A stretch of 64,000 nt of DNA from Chitinophagaceae bacterium (GCA_016713085.1 JADJPV010000001.1:1302001-1366000), one strand, 5' to 3'; positions 25,832 through 35,937 are shown, counted from the stretch's first letter. Numbers and translations: made by a program. Notes: generated from the sequence alone by a model not told the origin.

Positions 25832-27769
25832 TTATTTAGCGGTTACGGTAATATAGTTTTCACTGAAAGACTTAATGCTTTCGAGAAATTTTACCCAGTC
25901 TGTAAAATCTTTTTTACTGATCGTACTTTTCTTAATCAGCAGTTTCTTTTTTAATACTATTTTATTTCCGGTAACAATGTATTCACCCGTAAAACTGTAG
26001 CTATCATTTGCCACCTGCAATTTCTCCGGTATGTCAGCAAATTTTTTATTGACAGGAATTGTGAGCGACAGCTCGTCTTCAAATGCAGTTACCCAGTTTA
26101 AATCATATCCCCTAGTACGTTTTTCATCGGGCAGGTAACCCTGTAATGTTTTCGGAAAGAAATCAATGTTTACATAGTAGTCACCTTCAATGATGCTTAC
26201 ATTATTGCTAAGATTTGACTCGCCTTCAATCACTACCGGCAGCTCCCTGTTTTTTAAATCACTTGTCTTTGTTGTTTTGGAAGTGATGTTGCTGTTGCCA
26301 AACTCCAGCATGTTTTCAAGGAACTCCTGCTGCGATGTAACCGGTAACTGCTGATAGGTTTGATGAAAGTCAGTGCGTTCATTTCCTGTGAAAACAATTT
26401 TTAATTTCCCGATAAGGTTGTTATCAATCAATGAAAAATCAGCCTTCGTTTGAATCATATGCCCTTCGCCTGTTGTAAGCGGAACCATTTTAATTTCAAA
26501 CTTTTCTTTATTGGCAATCATTGCTTCTTTTCCCTGGATGCGGTAAGCGTTCTCACCAAAAGGAGCATATTTTTCAGTAGCATCTAAAAAATATTCTTTA
26601 CCTCCGTAGTATAAAGTTGTAATGGCATGATTATTTACACATAAAGCAGGTGTTGCCTGCGGGTAGGGAATATCTCTTGTGCCGATCCAGGTAAACCGTG
26701 CATCATAACCTGCAAGCAACAGCATTTCTGTTAACAGGTTGGCCATTCCTTTGCAATCACAATATTTTTTAGCAAGTACTTCCTGAGCCGGAAACGGTAT
26801 ATAACCTGAATACCCATCTTCATAAGCAATATACCTGATGTTATCCTGTACCCAGTAATAGATGGCTTTGATCTTCTCAGTATCGTTATTCTTTCCGGCA
26901 GTTATTTTTGTCAATATTGCTTTTAGTTGCTCCGGTTCATTGACAGCCATTTTATACAACCGGTAATTCCAGTTGTAAACGTCATCAACTTTATCAAATC
27001 CTTTAATCAATTCTCCTTTACTATCAAATGATTTTACCTGAATAATAAGGTGAGGTTCTGTAAATGCAATTCCAATGCTTTTGGCTTCCTGTTTCAATGC
27101 AGGAATGTCACGCATGATGAACGTGTAATAAATATAATCGCCTTTTGGAACTGTTTTTTTCTCAATCTTATTTCCTTCAAAATTCACCGGTTTAAAATCA
27201 ACTGTCAGCCATTTGGGTACTTTAAATTCAAATGTTTTTTCTTTTACCGGGTACCGCTCATGAAAGAACAGGCGGGTGAGATATTTTGAATCAGAATACT
27301 CTTTTTTTACTTTGATCCTGTTCATCTGCCCTTTTTGTGAAAACCTGATAGGGTAATACTGTACACGGCTGTCATCAAAAAAAACACCATCATTTGTTAC
27401 GGAACGATCATATGGTCGTGTACGATCCCAGATATAAGAACTGCCAAACTTAATTGCTTTATCAAAGGTTTTAATCTGGATGAAGCGATTATAGTATTCA
27501 GGATAAACCATGCTGCCAAATTTTTTGATGGAAAGAAATTCCATGGCAGCTTCTTCTTCAATTGTGACCACTTTATCATTCAGTGCATTTTTCCCTTTGT
27601 CAAAAGAAAACAACTGGTAAGAACTGATGCAGGCAATATCTGCATCCTTATATTTTTTAGCAAGCTGAAAAGCAGTTGCTTCATCTTCAGAATTTACAGG
27701 TTGGGCCGATGCTGTAAAAGTAAACAGCAGCAGTACAGGCATCAGCCTGAAGGTTTGATGGAAAAACAT
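25832..27769 (-). CDS. DUF3857/transglutaminase-core exported protein
   Basis: A 645-residue exported protein. From the ATG at 27769 the signal peptide is MFFHQTFRLMPVLLLFTFTASAQ; a longer start at 27817 is possible but gives an odd 39-residue leader. It has an N-terminal DUF3857 domain (about 30-230) and a transglutaminase core with Cys in KYCDCKGMANLL, His in VNNHAITTLYY and Asp in YFLDATEKYAPFG. A C-terminal beta domain follows. The intact triad suggests protease or crosslinking activity in the periplasm or at the cell surface. It is the first gene of a pair with the Cys-less paralogue. Confidence 0.8.
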   Translation of the reverse strand: MFFHQTFRLMPVLLLFTFTASAQPVNSEDEATAFQLAKKYKDADIACISSYQLFSFDKGKNALNDKVVTIEEEAAMEFLSIKKFGSMVYPEYYNRFIQIKTFDKAIKFGSSYIWDRTRPYDRSVTNDGVFFDDSRVQYYPIRFSQKGQMNRIKVKKEYSDSKYLTRLFFHERYPVKEKTFEFKVPKWLTVDFKPVNFEGNKIEKKTVPKGDYIYYTFIMRDIPALKQEAKSIGIAFTEPHLIIQVKSFDSKGELIKGFDKVDDVYNWNYRLYKMAVNEPEQLKAILTKITAGKNNDTEKIKAIYYWVQDNIRYIAYEDGYSGYIPFPAQEVLAKKYCDCKGMANLLTEMLLLAGYDARFTWIGTRDIPYPQATPALCVNNHAITTLYYGGKEYFLDATEKYAPFGENAYRIQGKEAMIANKEKFEIKMVPLTTGEGHMIQTKADFSLIDNNLIGKLKIVFTGNERTDFHQTYQQLPVTSQQEFLENMLEFGNSNITSKTTKTSDLKNRELPVVIEGESNLSNNVSIIEGDYYVNIDFFPKTLQGYLPDEKRTRGYDLNWVTAFEDELSLTIPVNKKFADIPEKLQVANDSYSFTGEYIVTGNKIVLKKKLLIKKSTISKKDFTDWVKFLESIKSFSENYITVTAK

Positions 27770-27918
27770 AATAATAGTTTGAGTAAAACAAGTAAAGCAG
27801 GCGGAACGGATTTTCATAATTGGTGTTCCCTGGTTTTTAAAGCAGTAAATATATTTAATAGCTCATTGCCAGTTAAAATAAATTCCCGGTTTTTTTAACT
27901 CTGAGGGTAACATTTTCG

Positions 27919-28760
27919 CTAATTGGCAGTTGGACACCTGTAAGTAGTAATGTTGAATGTAACACCGATTGTTGCCGTAATGTATTGATCTTTTTGCCCG
28001 CTGAAGCCACGCTGATTTCCCATTGTTCCAATGCGTGGCCCAAGTTCATAACTCCTGTCCTGCAGTAAAGAAGCCGCTGAACCAGCCGGGAATGCAGTTA
28101 TTCCCGCATAGTTTGAAGACACATCATCAAGATGATCGGTTGTTGTAAAACGATGGGTTATTTCAAAATTGAAATTCACCTTCTCATTCAATGCATATTT
28201 TACACCAACACCAAACGGAAAAGCAAATGCAACGGAAGAGTATTGTTTACGGCCGTGGTATAAAGCAGAGCCCTGGCCCTCGGTACCTAATGGACGCAAA
28301 AAATATTTTGTACCATCTAAGTAAGCATAAGGATCAAAATTAAAAACGCCTGCTCCAAACGTTAAGTAAGGTGTGAATCTTTCATCCGGGTTGGACGGGT
28401 TAAACCGGAAGAAATTAAAATCGCCCTGCAGCATGAGTTCAAACAGGTTGCTGTTAAAGCTGAGGTTGCGGCGTATCTGAAACTCGTTCTTTTTTTCATA
28501 AATATCACTATACCCAAGCTGTAGAAAATTAGCTCCCAGACGAACAGCTACATAATCATTGATCTGTTTACGAAAAAAAACACCTCCGGCAATTTTAGGA
28601 CGGTTAAGTTTTTATCAGGATTTAAATCACCAAAATAATGAGCGGCCCCTAACTGAAATCCAAATTCACCTTCATGATGAAAGCTTTCGTACTGCGCCTT
28701 TGCGACAAAGGGAGCAGAGAATACACAGAGAGCCAGTAAGCAAAAAAATGATTTTTTCAT
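27919..28760 (-). CDS. DUF6089-family outer-membrane protein (frameshifted)
   Basis: Outer-membrane barrel protein of about 280 residues. It starts with a signal peptide (MKKSFFCLLALCVFSAPFVAKAQ) and the typical EFGFQLGAAHYFGDLNP motif of DUF6089 proteins. The frame shifts at 28604-28605, where one A is missing on the coding strand. Restoring it gives NLNRPKIAGGVFFRKQ and joins the two open pieces without any stop. The C-terminal half contains repeated barrel strands. Family members are abundant in Bacteroidota but have no proven function. It is the last gene of the nadK run. Confidence 0.75.
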
Positions 28761-28880
28761 CAGGAAATAATTCTCAAGAGATGTAATAACGCAAATATCA
28801 GGTTTTTCATGTGTCCCTTTTCTATTTTTACGATGATAACACCGTATTTGCCATAAAATTGCTGTTGAAATTTATGCTGA

Positions 28881-29759
28881 TCAGTTCCTTCTGTCAAGAC
28901 CCCATGATAATTTATTACGGAGAGTTTGCAGGAAGTTGTTTTCATTCAAACGGATGAGGTTAACCGTAAAGGCCTCTTTCTTTACTGCCAGCTGAATGGT
29001 TTTTTGAACAATTTCTTTTCTTGAATCAAGTGTACACAGAAAACTATCGGCCCTTCCTTCAATTTCAAAAGAAATGACATTATTATCTGGCACCACAATT
29101 GGCCGCACATTTAAATTATGCGGGGCAACCGGGGTAATTACAAAACTTCCCGAATCGGGGAACACAACAGGACCGTTACAACTTAAGGAATAACCGGTTG
29201 AGCCGGTTGGGGTAGCAACAATAAGACCATCGGCCCAGTAAGTATTTAAAAATTCACCATTGAGGTAAGCATGAATTTTTACCATGGAAGATGTATCAAG
29301 CTTATGAATGGCAAATTCATTTAAGGCATAAGGTGTATCGCCAAAAAGGGGAGTATTACTGTCAAGATGAATGAGGGTTCTTTCATCTTTCACAAACGTG
29401 TGATTCTTTAATGATGCAACCACTGTTTCCACTTCGCCACGTCCAATACTTGCTAAAAAGCCCAGCCTTCCAAAATTGATCCCCAGCAGCGGAATATGAC
29501 GGTTACGAACCAACGTAACGGTATCAAGCAAAGTACCATCTCCACCTAAACTGATCATACATTCAATTGAATCATCCAGATCAGCTGAGGAGTGGAATAT
29601 TTGCGGGGTATTGATGAAAGATACGTCCTCTTTAATCTGTTCATATAATCCGCTGTAAATAATCGTAGTGATCTTATTTGCTTCCAGTTCATGTAAAAGC
29701 CGCTGAACATCCTCTCTCTGTCCGTTTTCATATACACGACTATAGATAGCTACTTTCAT
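28881..29759 (-). CDS. nadK: NAD kinase
   Basis: Makes NADP from NAD with ATP or polyphosphate. The 292-residue protein has the phosphate-binding GGDGTLLDTV motif (about residues 72-81), the LGINFGRLGFLA segment and the signature TPTGSTGYSLSCNGPVV. It is complete at both ends. It sits 73 bases downstream of an Omp85-like gene on the same strand, in a run of housekeeping and envelope genes. Confidence 0.95.
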   Translation of the reverse strand: MKVAIYSRVYENGQREDVQRLLHELEANKITTIIYSGLYEQIKEDVSFINTPQIFHSSADLDDSIECMISLGGDGTLLDTVTLVRNRHIPLLGINFGRLGFLASIGRGEVETVVASLKNHTFVKDERTLIHLDSNTPLFGDTPYALNEFAIHKLDTSSMVKIHAYLNGEFLNTYWADGLIVATPTGSTGYSLSCNGPVVFPDSGSFVITPVAPHNLNVRPIVVPDNNVISFEIEGRADSFLCTLDSRKEIVQKTIQLAVKKEAFTVNLIRLNENNFLQTLRNKLSWGLDRRN

Positions 29760-29832
29760 CCTTTTATATTTATAATAGATTGATGGGGAAATGACAGAAA
29801 TCTGTTCACTTATTATCTCCGTTCATCAGTGA

Positions 29833-31338
29833 TTAAAAATCCCTGCGTATGTGTAAAAATAAACCCTTTTCGCCCAACTGATTAAATGAATATTCAATCT
29901 TGGCTACAAAATCATAATAACTCAACACATCAAAACCTGCCCCATAAGTGTACAGGAGTTTATTATTCAGAATACTGTTGGTAAATACAGGCATGTGACT
30001 TGCGCCGATATCACCATATACTTTCGCAATTACCTTAAACGGTATTTTTTTATACTTTTCATTTTTGATGATGAATGTGGGAACGTTTAACTGAAATAAT
30101 TCCTGCCTCACCGTTGCTTTCAGGATTCCTGCCTGCACACCATCAATCACATAATATTCAAGTCCTCTTAAGAACCAGTCACCATATCCTAATGCACCCA
30201 TATTATACATTGGCTGCTGAAAAGGAACTTTAATCATATAGTATCCAACCACAGATGCAGAAGTTTTTTTGGCCAGTTGTAAAAACTGACCTGCTTTGCC
30301 TGAAAACTGCCACATGTTCATTCCTTTTGCACCTAATCCTCTTTGAGAAAAATTACCATTAAACGCAAACCCTTTCCAGGGATACACAATATTGTTAACA
30401 TTATAATACTGGTAGTTATAGGCAAATTCACCAAACTGCTGCTTAGAAACATTGCCGGTGAAATAAGGAAGATACCCTTTGCTGGGATTATTCTCAATAA
30501 TTCTTGCCACAGTATCTGCAATCTGTTCACTGATATAATTCAACCTGAATGCATGCCTGTACTTAACTCCTTTGCGGATAGTAAAGCCTGTTTCAACTCT
30601 AAATGTTGTGCGCACAAATTCATTAATCTGGGCATTACCTACCGGAAAGAATGCCTGCTTATTTCTGTCAGTTGCATATGCAAGCTGCCTTGACTGTTTA
30701 TAAAAAACACCTGCTAAAAAACCATTCTCCAGTTTTTTATCGGAATAGGGCTGTTCATAAAAAATAGAATATTCCCTTGTATAGCCGTTAATAAAATTAA
30801 AGTTGAGTTTATCTCTTCTGCCGGAAACATTATCCCAGTTTAATTTTATTCCGTAATTCACACGTTCCAGGCTGCCTCCCTGTTCTACAAGCCATTGGTT
30901 TGGATTGCGGTCTACAAGTTTAAAATGGGGAAGCGGAAAAAGATACCAACGCTCTTTTACATCAAATACAATATCAATATATTTTTCATCCCACGATTCA
31001 ATACGGGCAATTACTTCAAGGAACAATTGTGTGTTGACAATATTGAGTCTCCCTTCTTCAATAATATCAGCTAAGGAGTTGGTCTGAAGTTTTGAGCCGG
31101 TCTTAAACGGCACCTCCCGCAATGCGATATATTCTTTTGTCTTTTTATTTCCCTTCACCGTAACAGAGCGTACAATCATTTCGGAGGAATCGGGAAACTT
31201 TGCAATAATTTTTAATAAATTTTCATATGCTGTATCATGAGCCACTGAAGGCTGGGCAAAAACAGGCGATATTTTCAGCATCGCTGCAAAGAAAAACAAC
31301 AGGGCATATGTAAGCTTCAGCGGCATGTTCATTTTCAC
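29833..31338 (-). CDS. BamA/TamA-family (Omp85) outer-membrane protein
   Basis: Exported 501-residue protein with signal peptide (cut near SPVFAQ). A single POTRA-like domain (about 55-125: MIVRSVTVKGNKKTKEYIALRE ... FDVKERW) precedes a surface-antigen beta barrel ending in the aromatic signature of outer-membrane proteins (HIRRDF). Short Omp85 members insert or export outer-membrane components. It is too short, with too few POTRA repeats, to be the main BamA, so it is an accessory family member. It lies downstream of the CBS-domain gene in a long same-strand run. Confidence 0.8.
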   Translation of the reverse strand: MKMNMPLKLTYALLFFFAAMLKISPVFAQPSVAHDTAYENLLKIIAKFPDSSEMIVRSVTVKGNKKTKEYIALREVPFKTGSKLQTNSLADIIEEGRLNIVNTQLFLEVIARIESWDEKYIDIVFDVKERWYLFPLPHFKLVDRNPNQWLVEQGGSLERVNYGIKLNWDNVSGRRDKLNFNFINGYTREYSIFYEQPYSDKKLENGFLAGVFYKQSRQLAYATDRNKQAFFPVGNAQINEFVRTTFRVETGFTIRKGVKYRHAFRLNYISEQIADTVARIIENNPSKGYLPYFTGNVSKQQFGEFAYNYQYYNVNNIVYPWKGFAFNGNFSQRGLGAKGMNMWQFSGKAGQFLQLAKKTSASVVGYYMIKVPFQQPMYNMGALGYGDWFLRGLEYYVIDGVQAGILKATVRQELFQLNVPTFIIKNEKYKKIPFKVIAKVYGDIGASHMPVFTNSILNNKLLYTYGAGFDVLSYYDFVAKIEYSFNQLGEKGLFLHIRRDF

Positions 31339-31400
31339 AAAAACTGCGAACAGTAAATTTAACTTTAATTAAGGAGAATTGAGTTATATGATTACGATGG

Positions 31401-32063
31401 CTAAATATTGAGGTAATTCATCAAGTGGTCATAATTAACCTTAAGTTCTTCCTCTGACAGGTTTTCTCCGAAATATTGAAGAACGTTGTACTGGTAACGT
31501 TCAAAAGAAGCCAGGATATCAAGAATATCGCTCTTATTTACTTTAACAGCAACCAGTAACTCCCCTGTTGATGCGTCAGTCCAGGTATTAAGATGAATAA
31601 TTTTTGCGTTGTTTGATTCAACTATCCTCCCGATTTCTGAAATGTAAAAACTGTTGGGCGACATTTGCAGAATAATGATACCACCGGGAACAGATGCTGA
31701 GTTATACTGAGAAGCAGCCTGTAATAATTCTTCCTGCGTAATAACACCTGTTAATTCGTCGTCCTCATTTACAACTGGCAACAAACTCAGTTTTCTCTGC
31801 TGCATAATTTTAAGTGGGACCAGGAAAAAATCACCCGGGTTTACTTTTACTGGATTTCCCTGCTGCAGATAAGCATCAACCGTTTTTTGCTGATCCGCAT
31901 CTTCCAAATCTTCTTCATGTACCAGTCCAATATATTTTTGATCCTTATCAAGTAATGGTAATTCAGCAACACGATGCTCCTGCATTAAATCAAGGGCAAA
32001 CAGAACTGTATCGGTACTGTGCAGTGAAGGGATGTGATTGGTTATAAGTTCTGCTGCTGTCAT
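31401..32063 (-). CDS. CBS-domain protein
   Basis: Cytoplasmic 220-residue protein with two CBS motifs (about residues 1-55 and 65-120) and a C-terminal ACT-like beta-alpha region. CBS pairs usually bind adenine nucleotides and act as energy or ligand sensors. No enzymatic domain is fused to it. A gene like this beside nadK is a common Bacteroidota arrangement. The ligand is unknown. Confidence 0.8.
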   Translation of the reverse strand: MTAAELITNHIPSLHSTDTVLFALDLMQEHRVAELPLLDKDQKYIGLVHEEDLEDADQQKTVDAYLQQGNPVKVNPGDFFLVPLKIMQQRKLSLLPVVNEDDELTGVITQEELLQAASQYNSASVPGGIIILQMSPNSFYISEIGRIVESNNAKIIHLNTWTDASTGELLVAVKVNKSDILDILASFERYQYNVLQYFGENLSEEELKVNYDHLMNYLNI

Positions 32064-32087
32064 TATATTTATATTTCTTCCTTTTAC

Positions 32088-32861
32088 CTACGCAGGCACA
32101 GGCTTGCTCAGTTTTGTAAGGAAGCCATTCAGTATTTCATTAAATTCATCAGGTCTTTCCATCATAGGAGCATGGCCGCATTTATCTATGAGGTGTAATT
32201 CCGAATTAGGAATAAGCTTATTAAATTCTTTACCAACAAACGGCGGAGTAATGGTATCATTATTTCCCCATATAAGAAGTGTTGGTACTTTAATTTCCTT
32301 CAACTCATCGCCGAGGTTATTCCTGATGGCACTTTTTGCAAGAGCAATTACCTTGATTGCTTTTATCCGTTGATTAACGATATCATACACTTCATCAACA
32401 AGTTCTTTAGTTGCAACTGCGGGGTCGTAGAACGTTACTTCTGTTTTCTTTTTGATGTATTCATAATCACCACGCTTTGGATAAGTATCGCCCATGCCGT
32501 TTTCAAACAGGCCTGAACTGCCGGTGAGAATGAGTGATTTAATTCTTTCGGGATGTTTTAATACATGCACCAATCCAACATGCCCGCCCAGTGAATTACC
32601 AAGAAGATGAATATTGTTATAATTTTTGAACTCTATAAATTTCTGAACATGCTTTTCCAGTCCGCCAACAGATGTGTGCAGCAGGTCAAGTTCAAATAAC
32701 GGAAGCATGGGCACAACAACCTTTGTACGCTTGCTGAAAAAATCAATCAGGTCCTTGAAATTACTCAAAGCACCAAAAAGACCATGAAGCAGCATCAGTG
32801 GTTCGCCTTCACCAACTTCTATATAGCGGAATTTTCCTTCCTGTTTAATTTCGTAATTCAT
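32088..32861 (-). CDS. Alpha/beta hydrolase
   Basis: A 257-residue soluble hydrolase. It has the oxyanion LLHGLFG segment (about 24-30), the nucleophile elbow GNSLGG with Ser90, Asp in WGNNDTITPP (about 200) and His in DKCGHAPMMERP (about 230), so the triad is complete. The substrate cannot be inferred. It is 24 bases upstream of the CBS gene and 79 bases downstream of the CvpA-like gene. Confidence 0.85.
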   Translation of the reverse strand: MNYEIKQEGKFRYIEVGEGEPLMLLHGLFGALSNFKDLIDFFSKRTKVVVPMLPLFELDLLHTSVGGLEKHVQKFIEFKNYNNIHLLGNSLGGHVGLVHVLKHPERIKSLILTGSSGLFENGMGDTYPKRGDYEYIKKKTEVTFYDPAVATKELVDEVYDIVNQRIKAIKVIALAKSAIRNNLGDELKEIKVPTLLIWGNNDTITPPFVGKEFNKLIPNSELHLIDKCGHAPMMERPDEFNEILNGFLTKLSKPVPA

Positions 32862-32940
32862 GTGCTGGCAGCAAAAAATGTTCTTTGCTAAAATAGTTTA
32901 TTTGAGTGAAAAACTGTAATTCAGTTGCAGATTCATCCTG

Positions 32941-33480
32941 TTAGTTCGAAAGCTTCCCGCCTAATTTTTCAAAGAATTGCTGCAGATCTGTAAAAACATT
33001 ACTGAATACCGGAACAACTTTGCCCACAGCTTCCAGTACTTTTGGTCCCCATGGCTGTATGTATGCATATATTCTTGACTCCTCAATAGTTTGTGCTGTA
33101 AATACATGCATTTGAACTGCAAAAAACAACAATACACTTAAGATTAAAGAATACAGAACTGCATACAGCAAAATACCGGCAAATTTATTTACCCATCCCA
33201 GGAAAGCCAGTTCAACTGCTTTTTCAATCAGCTTTGCTCCCCAGTGAATAATAATCACAACGGCAATAAACACCAGTATAAAAGCAATAAACGGCAACCA
33301 CCTGGCATTAATATTTGTTGATTCACCCAGCCATGCAGCAACAAGTGAACTGAGTTTCAAAGCTGCTGCCAGACCTACTATAAATCCAACAATAGAAAAC
33401 ACAGCAATGATCAGCCCCTTTTTGAAGCCTTTGAAAATGGCCATTGCCATAAACGCCAGGAAAATGATATCGATAATCAT
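32941..33480 (-). CDS. CvpA-family membrane protein
   Basis: A 179-residue inner-membrane protein with four hydrophobic segments. The start (MIIDIIFLAFMAMAIFKGFKKGLI) is typical of the CvpA/colicin V production family, whose function is poorly defined and linked to envelope homeostasis and secretion in other bacteria. It overlaps the yqeY stop by one base and is therefore translationally coupled. Confidence 0.8.
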   Translation of the reverse strand: MIIDIIFLAFMAMAIFKGFKKGLIIAVFSIVGFIVGLAAALKLSSLVAAWLGESTNINARWLPFIAFILVFIAVVIIIHWGAKLIEKAVELAFLGWVNKFAGILLYAVLYSLILSVLLFFAVQMHVFTAQTIEESRIYAYIQPWGPKVLEAVGKVVPVFSNVFTDLQQFFEKLGGKLSN

Positions 33481-33929
33481 TATTTGCTTAATAATTCTTT
33501 AACCACAGCGCTGATTGTTTTTCCATCTGCCTTTCCTGCTAACTGTTTGCTGGCAACTCCCATTACTTTCCCCATATCTGCTGCTGACACTGCGCCAACT
33601 TCAGTAATAATGGAAGCAATGATTGTTTTTAATTCATCTGCACCCAGTTGCTTGGGAAGAAATTTTTCAATGATAGCTATTTCTTCCTCTTCTTTTTTTG
33701 CAAGGTCAGTTCTGTTCTGCTGCTGAAAAATTTCCAGTGAGTCTTTTCGTTGCTTCACTAATTTCTGCAACAGCTTCATTTCATCATCAGCTGTAAGTTC
33801 ACTGGCTGCTCCTGAAGTTTTGGCAATTAATATGGCTGCTTTAATGGCTCTTAATCCACGCAGGCCGGCTTCGTCTTTTGATTTCATGGCATCTTTCATT
33901 TGAGCCATGATCTGTTGTTCAAGATTCAT
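33480..33929 (-). CDS. GatB/YqeY-domain protein
   Basis: A 149-residue protein of the YqeY family, related to the tRNA-binding tail domain of GatB. It opens with LEQQIMAQMKDAMKSKDEAGLRGLRAIKAAI, has the central FLPKQL motif and ends in the VMGVASKQLAGKADGKTISAVVKELL segment that defines the family. A link to tRNA or translation is plausible but unproven. It is five bases downstream of gldC. Confidence 0.9.
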   Translation of the reverse strand: MNLEQQIMAQMKDAMKSKDEAGLRGLRAIKAAILIAKTSGAASELTADDEMKLLQKLVKQRKDSLEIFQQQNRTDLAKKEEEEIAIIEKFLPKQLGADELKTIIASIITEVGAVSAADMGKVMGVASKQLAGKADGKTISAVVKELLSK

Positions 33930-33934
33930 AATCC

Positions 33935-34279
33935 TTATTGATTTTCTTTTAACTGTAAATCTTTAAATTTCTTCAGGAAGCTTTTTGCAAACTCCTTCAT
34001 ATCGGCAGTAAGCTCAGGATGATTGGTTGCACGGTTAAATGTATCAGCCATGGTCATCAGCAGCTGGTAATAAAAATCAGCCATTTCATCCACCATCATT
34101 TCTTTTGTCCACAAATCAATTCGTAATGCAGATTTATCGGCTCCATCCCAGAATGAAACCATCATGGCTTTGGCCTTCTGTTCCATATCAGCATTACTGT
34201 CGCTTGCTTTCCACTTAATCTCTTGCGGAACTTTATCATCGTCAAGGTAAACGTCTATTGAAATATTACTTTTATGCAT
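33935..34279 (-). CDS. gldC: Gliding motility protein GldC
   Basis: Small cytoplasmic protein (114 residues) of the GldC family, known from Flavobacterium gliding and widespread in Bacteroidota, including non-gliders. It carries the family pattern SNISIDVYLDDDKVPQEI ... DLWTKEMMVDEM ... KEFAKSFLKKFKDLQ. Its biochemical role is not established. Its presence supports the phylum assignment. Neighbours are yqeY downstream and a glycosyltransferase upstream. Confidence 0.9.
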   Translation of the reverse strand: MHKSNISIDVYLDDDKVPQEIKWKASDSNADMEQKAKAMMVSFWDGADKSALRIDLWTKEMMVDEMADFYYQLLMTMADTFNRATNHPELTADMKEFAKSFLKKFKDLQLKENQ

Positions 34280-34303
34280 AAAAATTTATTTGGCAAATGT
34301 AAG

Positions 34304-35434
34304 TTATTCAGCCTGTGCAGCCAGCTCAATACAGTTCCACATTTTTTCAGCTGTTTTATCCCATGAAAAAAGAGCTAAACGCTGCCGCCCATTTTCAACC
34401 AGTTTATTCCTTAGCGTTTCGTCTTTATATAATAGCATCATCTTTTGAGCAATATCTTCAAAACTTTCGGCATTAACATACAAATAGGCATCCTCACCAA
34501 CCTCAGGCATTGCACTGTTTCTTGAAACTATTGCAGGAACATGACATTGGAGTGCTTCAAGCGGAGGTACGCCAAACCCTTCAAAGAAAGATGGATAAAC
34601 CATAGCATAGGCCGAAGCAACAAGCCCGGCCAGTTCTTCTTTTGAAACATACCCGGTAAGCCTTACATCATTCCTGAATTTATAAGTATTCAGGAGCTTT
34701 GTAAACTCTTCTGTTTTCCAGGCCATTCGCCCGGTAATAACCAGCTTCATGTTACTGCTCTGTTTTTTTTTGAAAACAGAAAAAGCTTTCAGCAGATTAA
34801 TTAAATTTTTTCTTGGATGGATTGTTCCGGTAAAAATAAAATACTCACAGCCATCTGTATACTGCTGTTTAATCTTTTCCATTTCGTCATAATTCATGGG
34901 TTGAAAGGCAGGGCTTGTGGCGTTGTATGTTACATGAATTTTATCTGCTTCAATTTTATACTGATTACAGATATCCTGTTTGGAAAATTCAGAAACTGTT
35001 ACAACCACTTTTGCTTTTGCCAGGAACTTTGCAGTATACTTTTTATAATACAGTAAATGCTTCTTCAATAAAAATGCAGGATGATGCAAAAAAGCAAGAT
35101 CATGTACAACCAGGCACTGAGGAACGTTTGTGCGGAGCGAACAAAAACCATCGGGACTTACAAACACTTCAGCCTTAATTTTTTTCAGCATAGCGGGGAC
35201 CTGCCAGTTGTACCAGATATTCCATAAAATGGGAAGCCTCGCCTGCGGTTTTATAACAACCGGTTTTATATTCTGTGCATATACAAATTGAGGTGCAAAG
35301 GGTCTGTCGAAAAAAAAATAAAATTCATGTTCGGGATGAAGCTGTGCAATTCTTGAAAACACTTCTTCAATATAATATCCGTAGCCTTCCATTTTTCCCG
35401 GAAGCAATGCTCTTGTGTTAACAGCTATTACCAT
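34304..35434 (-). CDS. Glycosyltransferase family 1/4
   Basis: A 376-residue GT-B fold enzyme that transfers a sugar to an envelope glycan or similar acceptor. The start is the ATG at 35434 (MVIAVNTRALLPGKMEGYG). The C-terminal half has the TGTIHPRKNL segment and the donor-binding motif FFEGFGVPPLEAL, with the usual two Glu. The donor and acceptor are unknown. It is the first gene of a long minus-strand run, after about 590 bases without a gene. Confidence 0.88.
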   Translation of the reverse strand: MVIAVNTRALLPGKMEGYGYYIEEVFSRIAQLHPEHEFYFFFDRPFAPQFVYAQNIKPVVIKPQARLPILWNIWYNWQVPAMLKKIKAEVFVSPDGFCSLRTNVPQCLVVHDLAFLHHPAFLLKKHLLYYKKYTAKFLAKAKVVVTVSEFSKQDICNQYKIEADKIHVTYNATSPAFQPMNYDEMEKIKQQYTDGCEYFIFTGTIHPRKNLINLLKAFSVFKKKQSSNMKLVITGRMAWKTEEFTKLLNTYKFRNDVRLTGYVSKEELAGLVASAYAMVYPSFFEGFGVPPLEALQCHVPAIVSRNSAMPEVGEDAYLYVNAESFEDIAQKMMLLYKDETLRNKLVENGRQRLALFSWDKTAEKMWNCIELAAQAE

Positions 35435-35905
35435 GTAAAAAATTAGCTGCAAAGGTAGGAGTGAAATCTTCTGAACCTCATGAAAACAAATGTTGGGCAA
35501 CAGCGTATGATCCGTATCAATAAAATCAGCAAATCATGCAGATGAAGGCGTTTATTTCCGTAGCATTAATTCAAAGGTTTTACGCTTGACAAAAAATAAA
35601 AAGCAATTTAATTTTACTGAAAATTTAATTTTTTCATTAAACACCACTGTAACAGCCTGTATATGTTCTTTTTACTGTAGGTATAACTACGCATTTGCAC
35701 TTAATATTTGAAATAAAATGTTTGTAAAATAGTTTGCAGGAAACGGTTTTTGGAACAGTAATTGCTAAATATAGTAAGACAATTCAAAAAAGGAAAAACA
35801 GGATAACAGATTGCTTTTAAATAACTTATAGTTTAATATTATTCGTTTTACAACAGGAAGAGTCAGGATACATTGATGGTTTTACAATGTGGATTTTGGG
35901 TAAAC
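35435..35905. other. Gene-free stretch, possible small-transcript region
   Basis: No protein-coding signal is seen on either strand. The stretch is AT-rich. It ends at a strong plus-strand terminator (35906-35937) that no annotated gene needs, so a non-coding transcript may originate here. No known RNA family is recognised. Confidence 0.4.
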
Positions 35906-35937
35906 GACCCCGCTTTCCAGCGGGGTCAATCTTTTTT
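35906..35937 (+). terminator. Orphan rho-independent terminator
   Basis: Perfect 9-bp stem GACCCCGCT/AGCGGGGTC with a TTCC tetraloop and a following T run. It lies just before a separate promoter (35953-35983), so it cannot terminate the gene downstream, and no plus-strand gene lies upstream for more than 12 kb. Confidence 0.85.

Noticed and set aside
29833..31338. BamA main outer-membrane assembly factor
   Set aside because: Only one POTRA-like domain and about 500 residues; BamA has five POTRA domains and is much longer.
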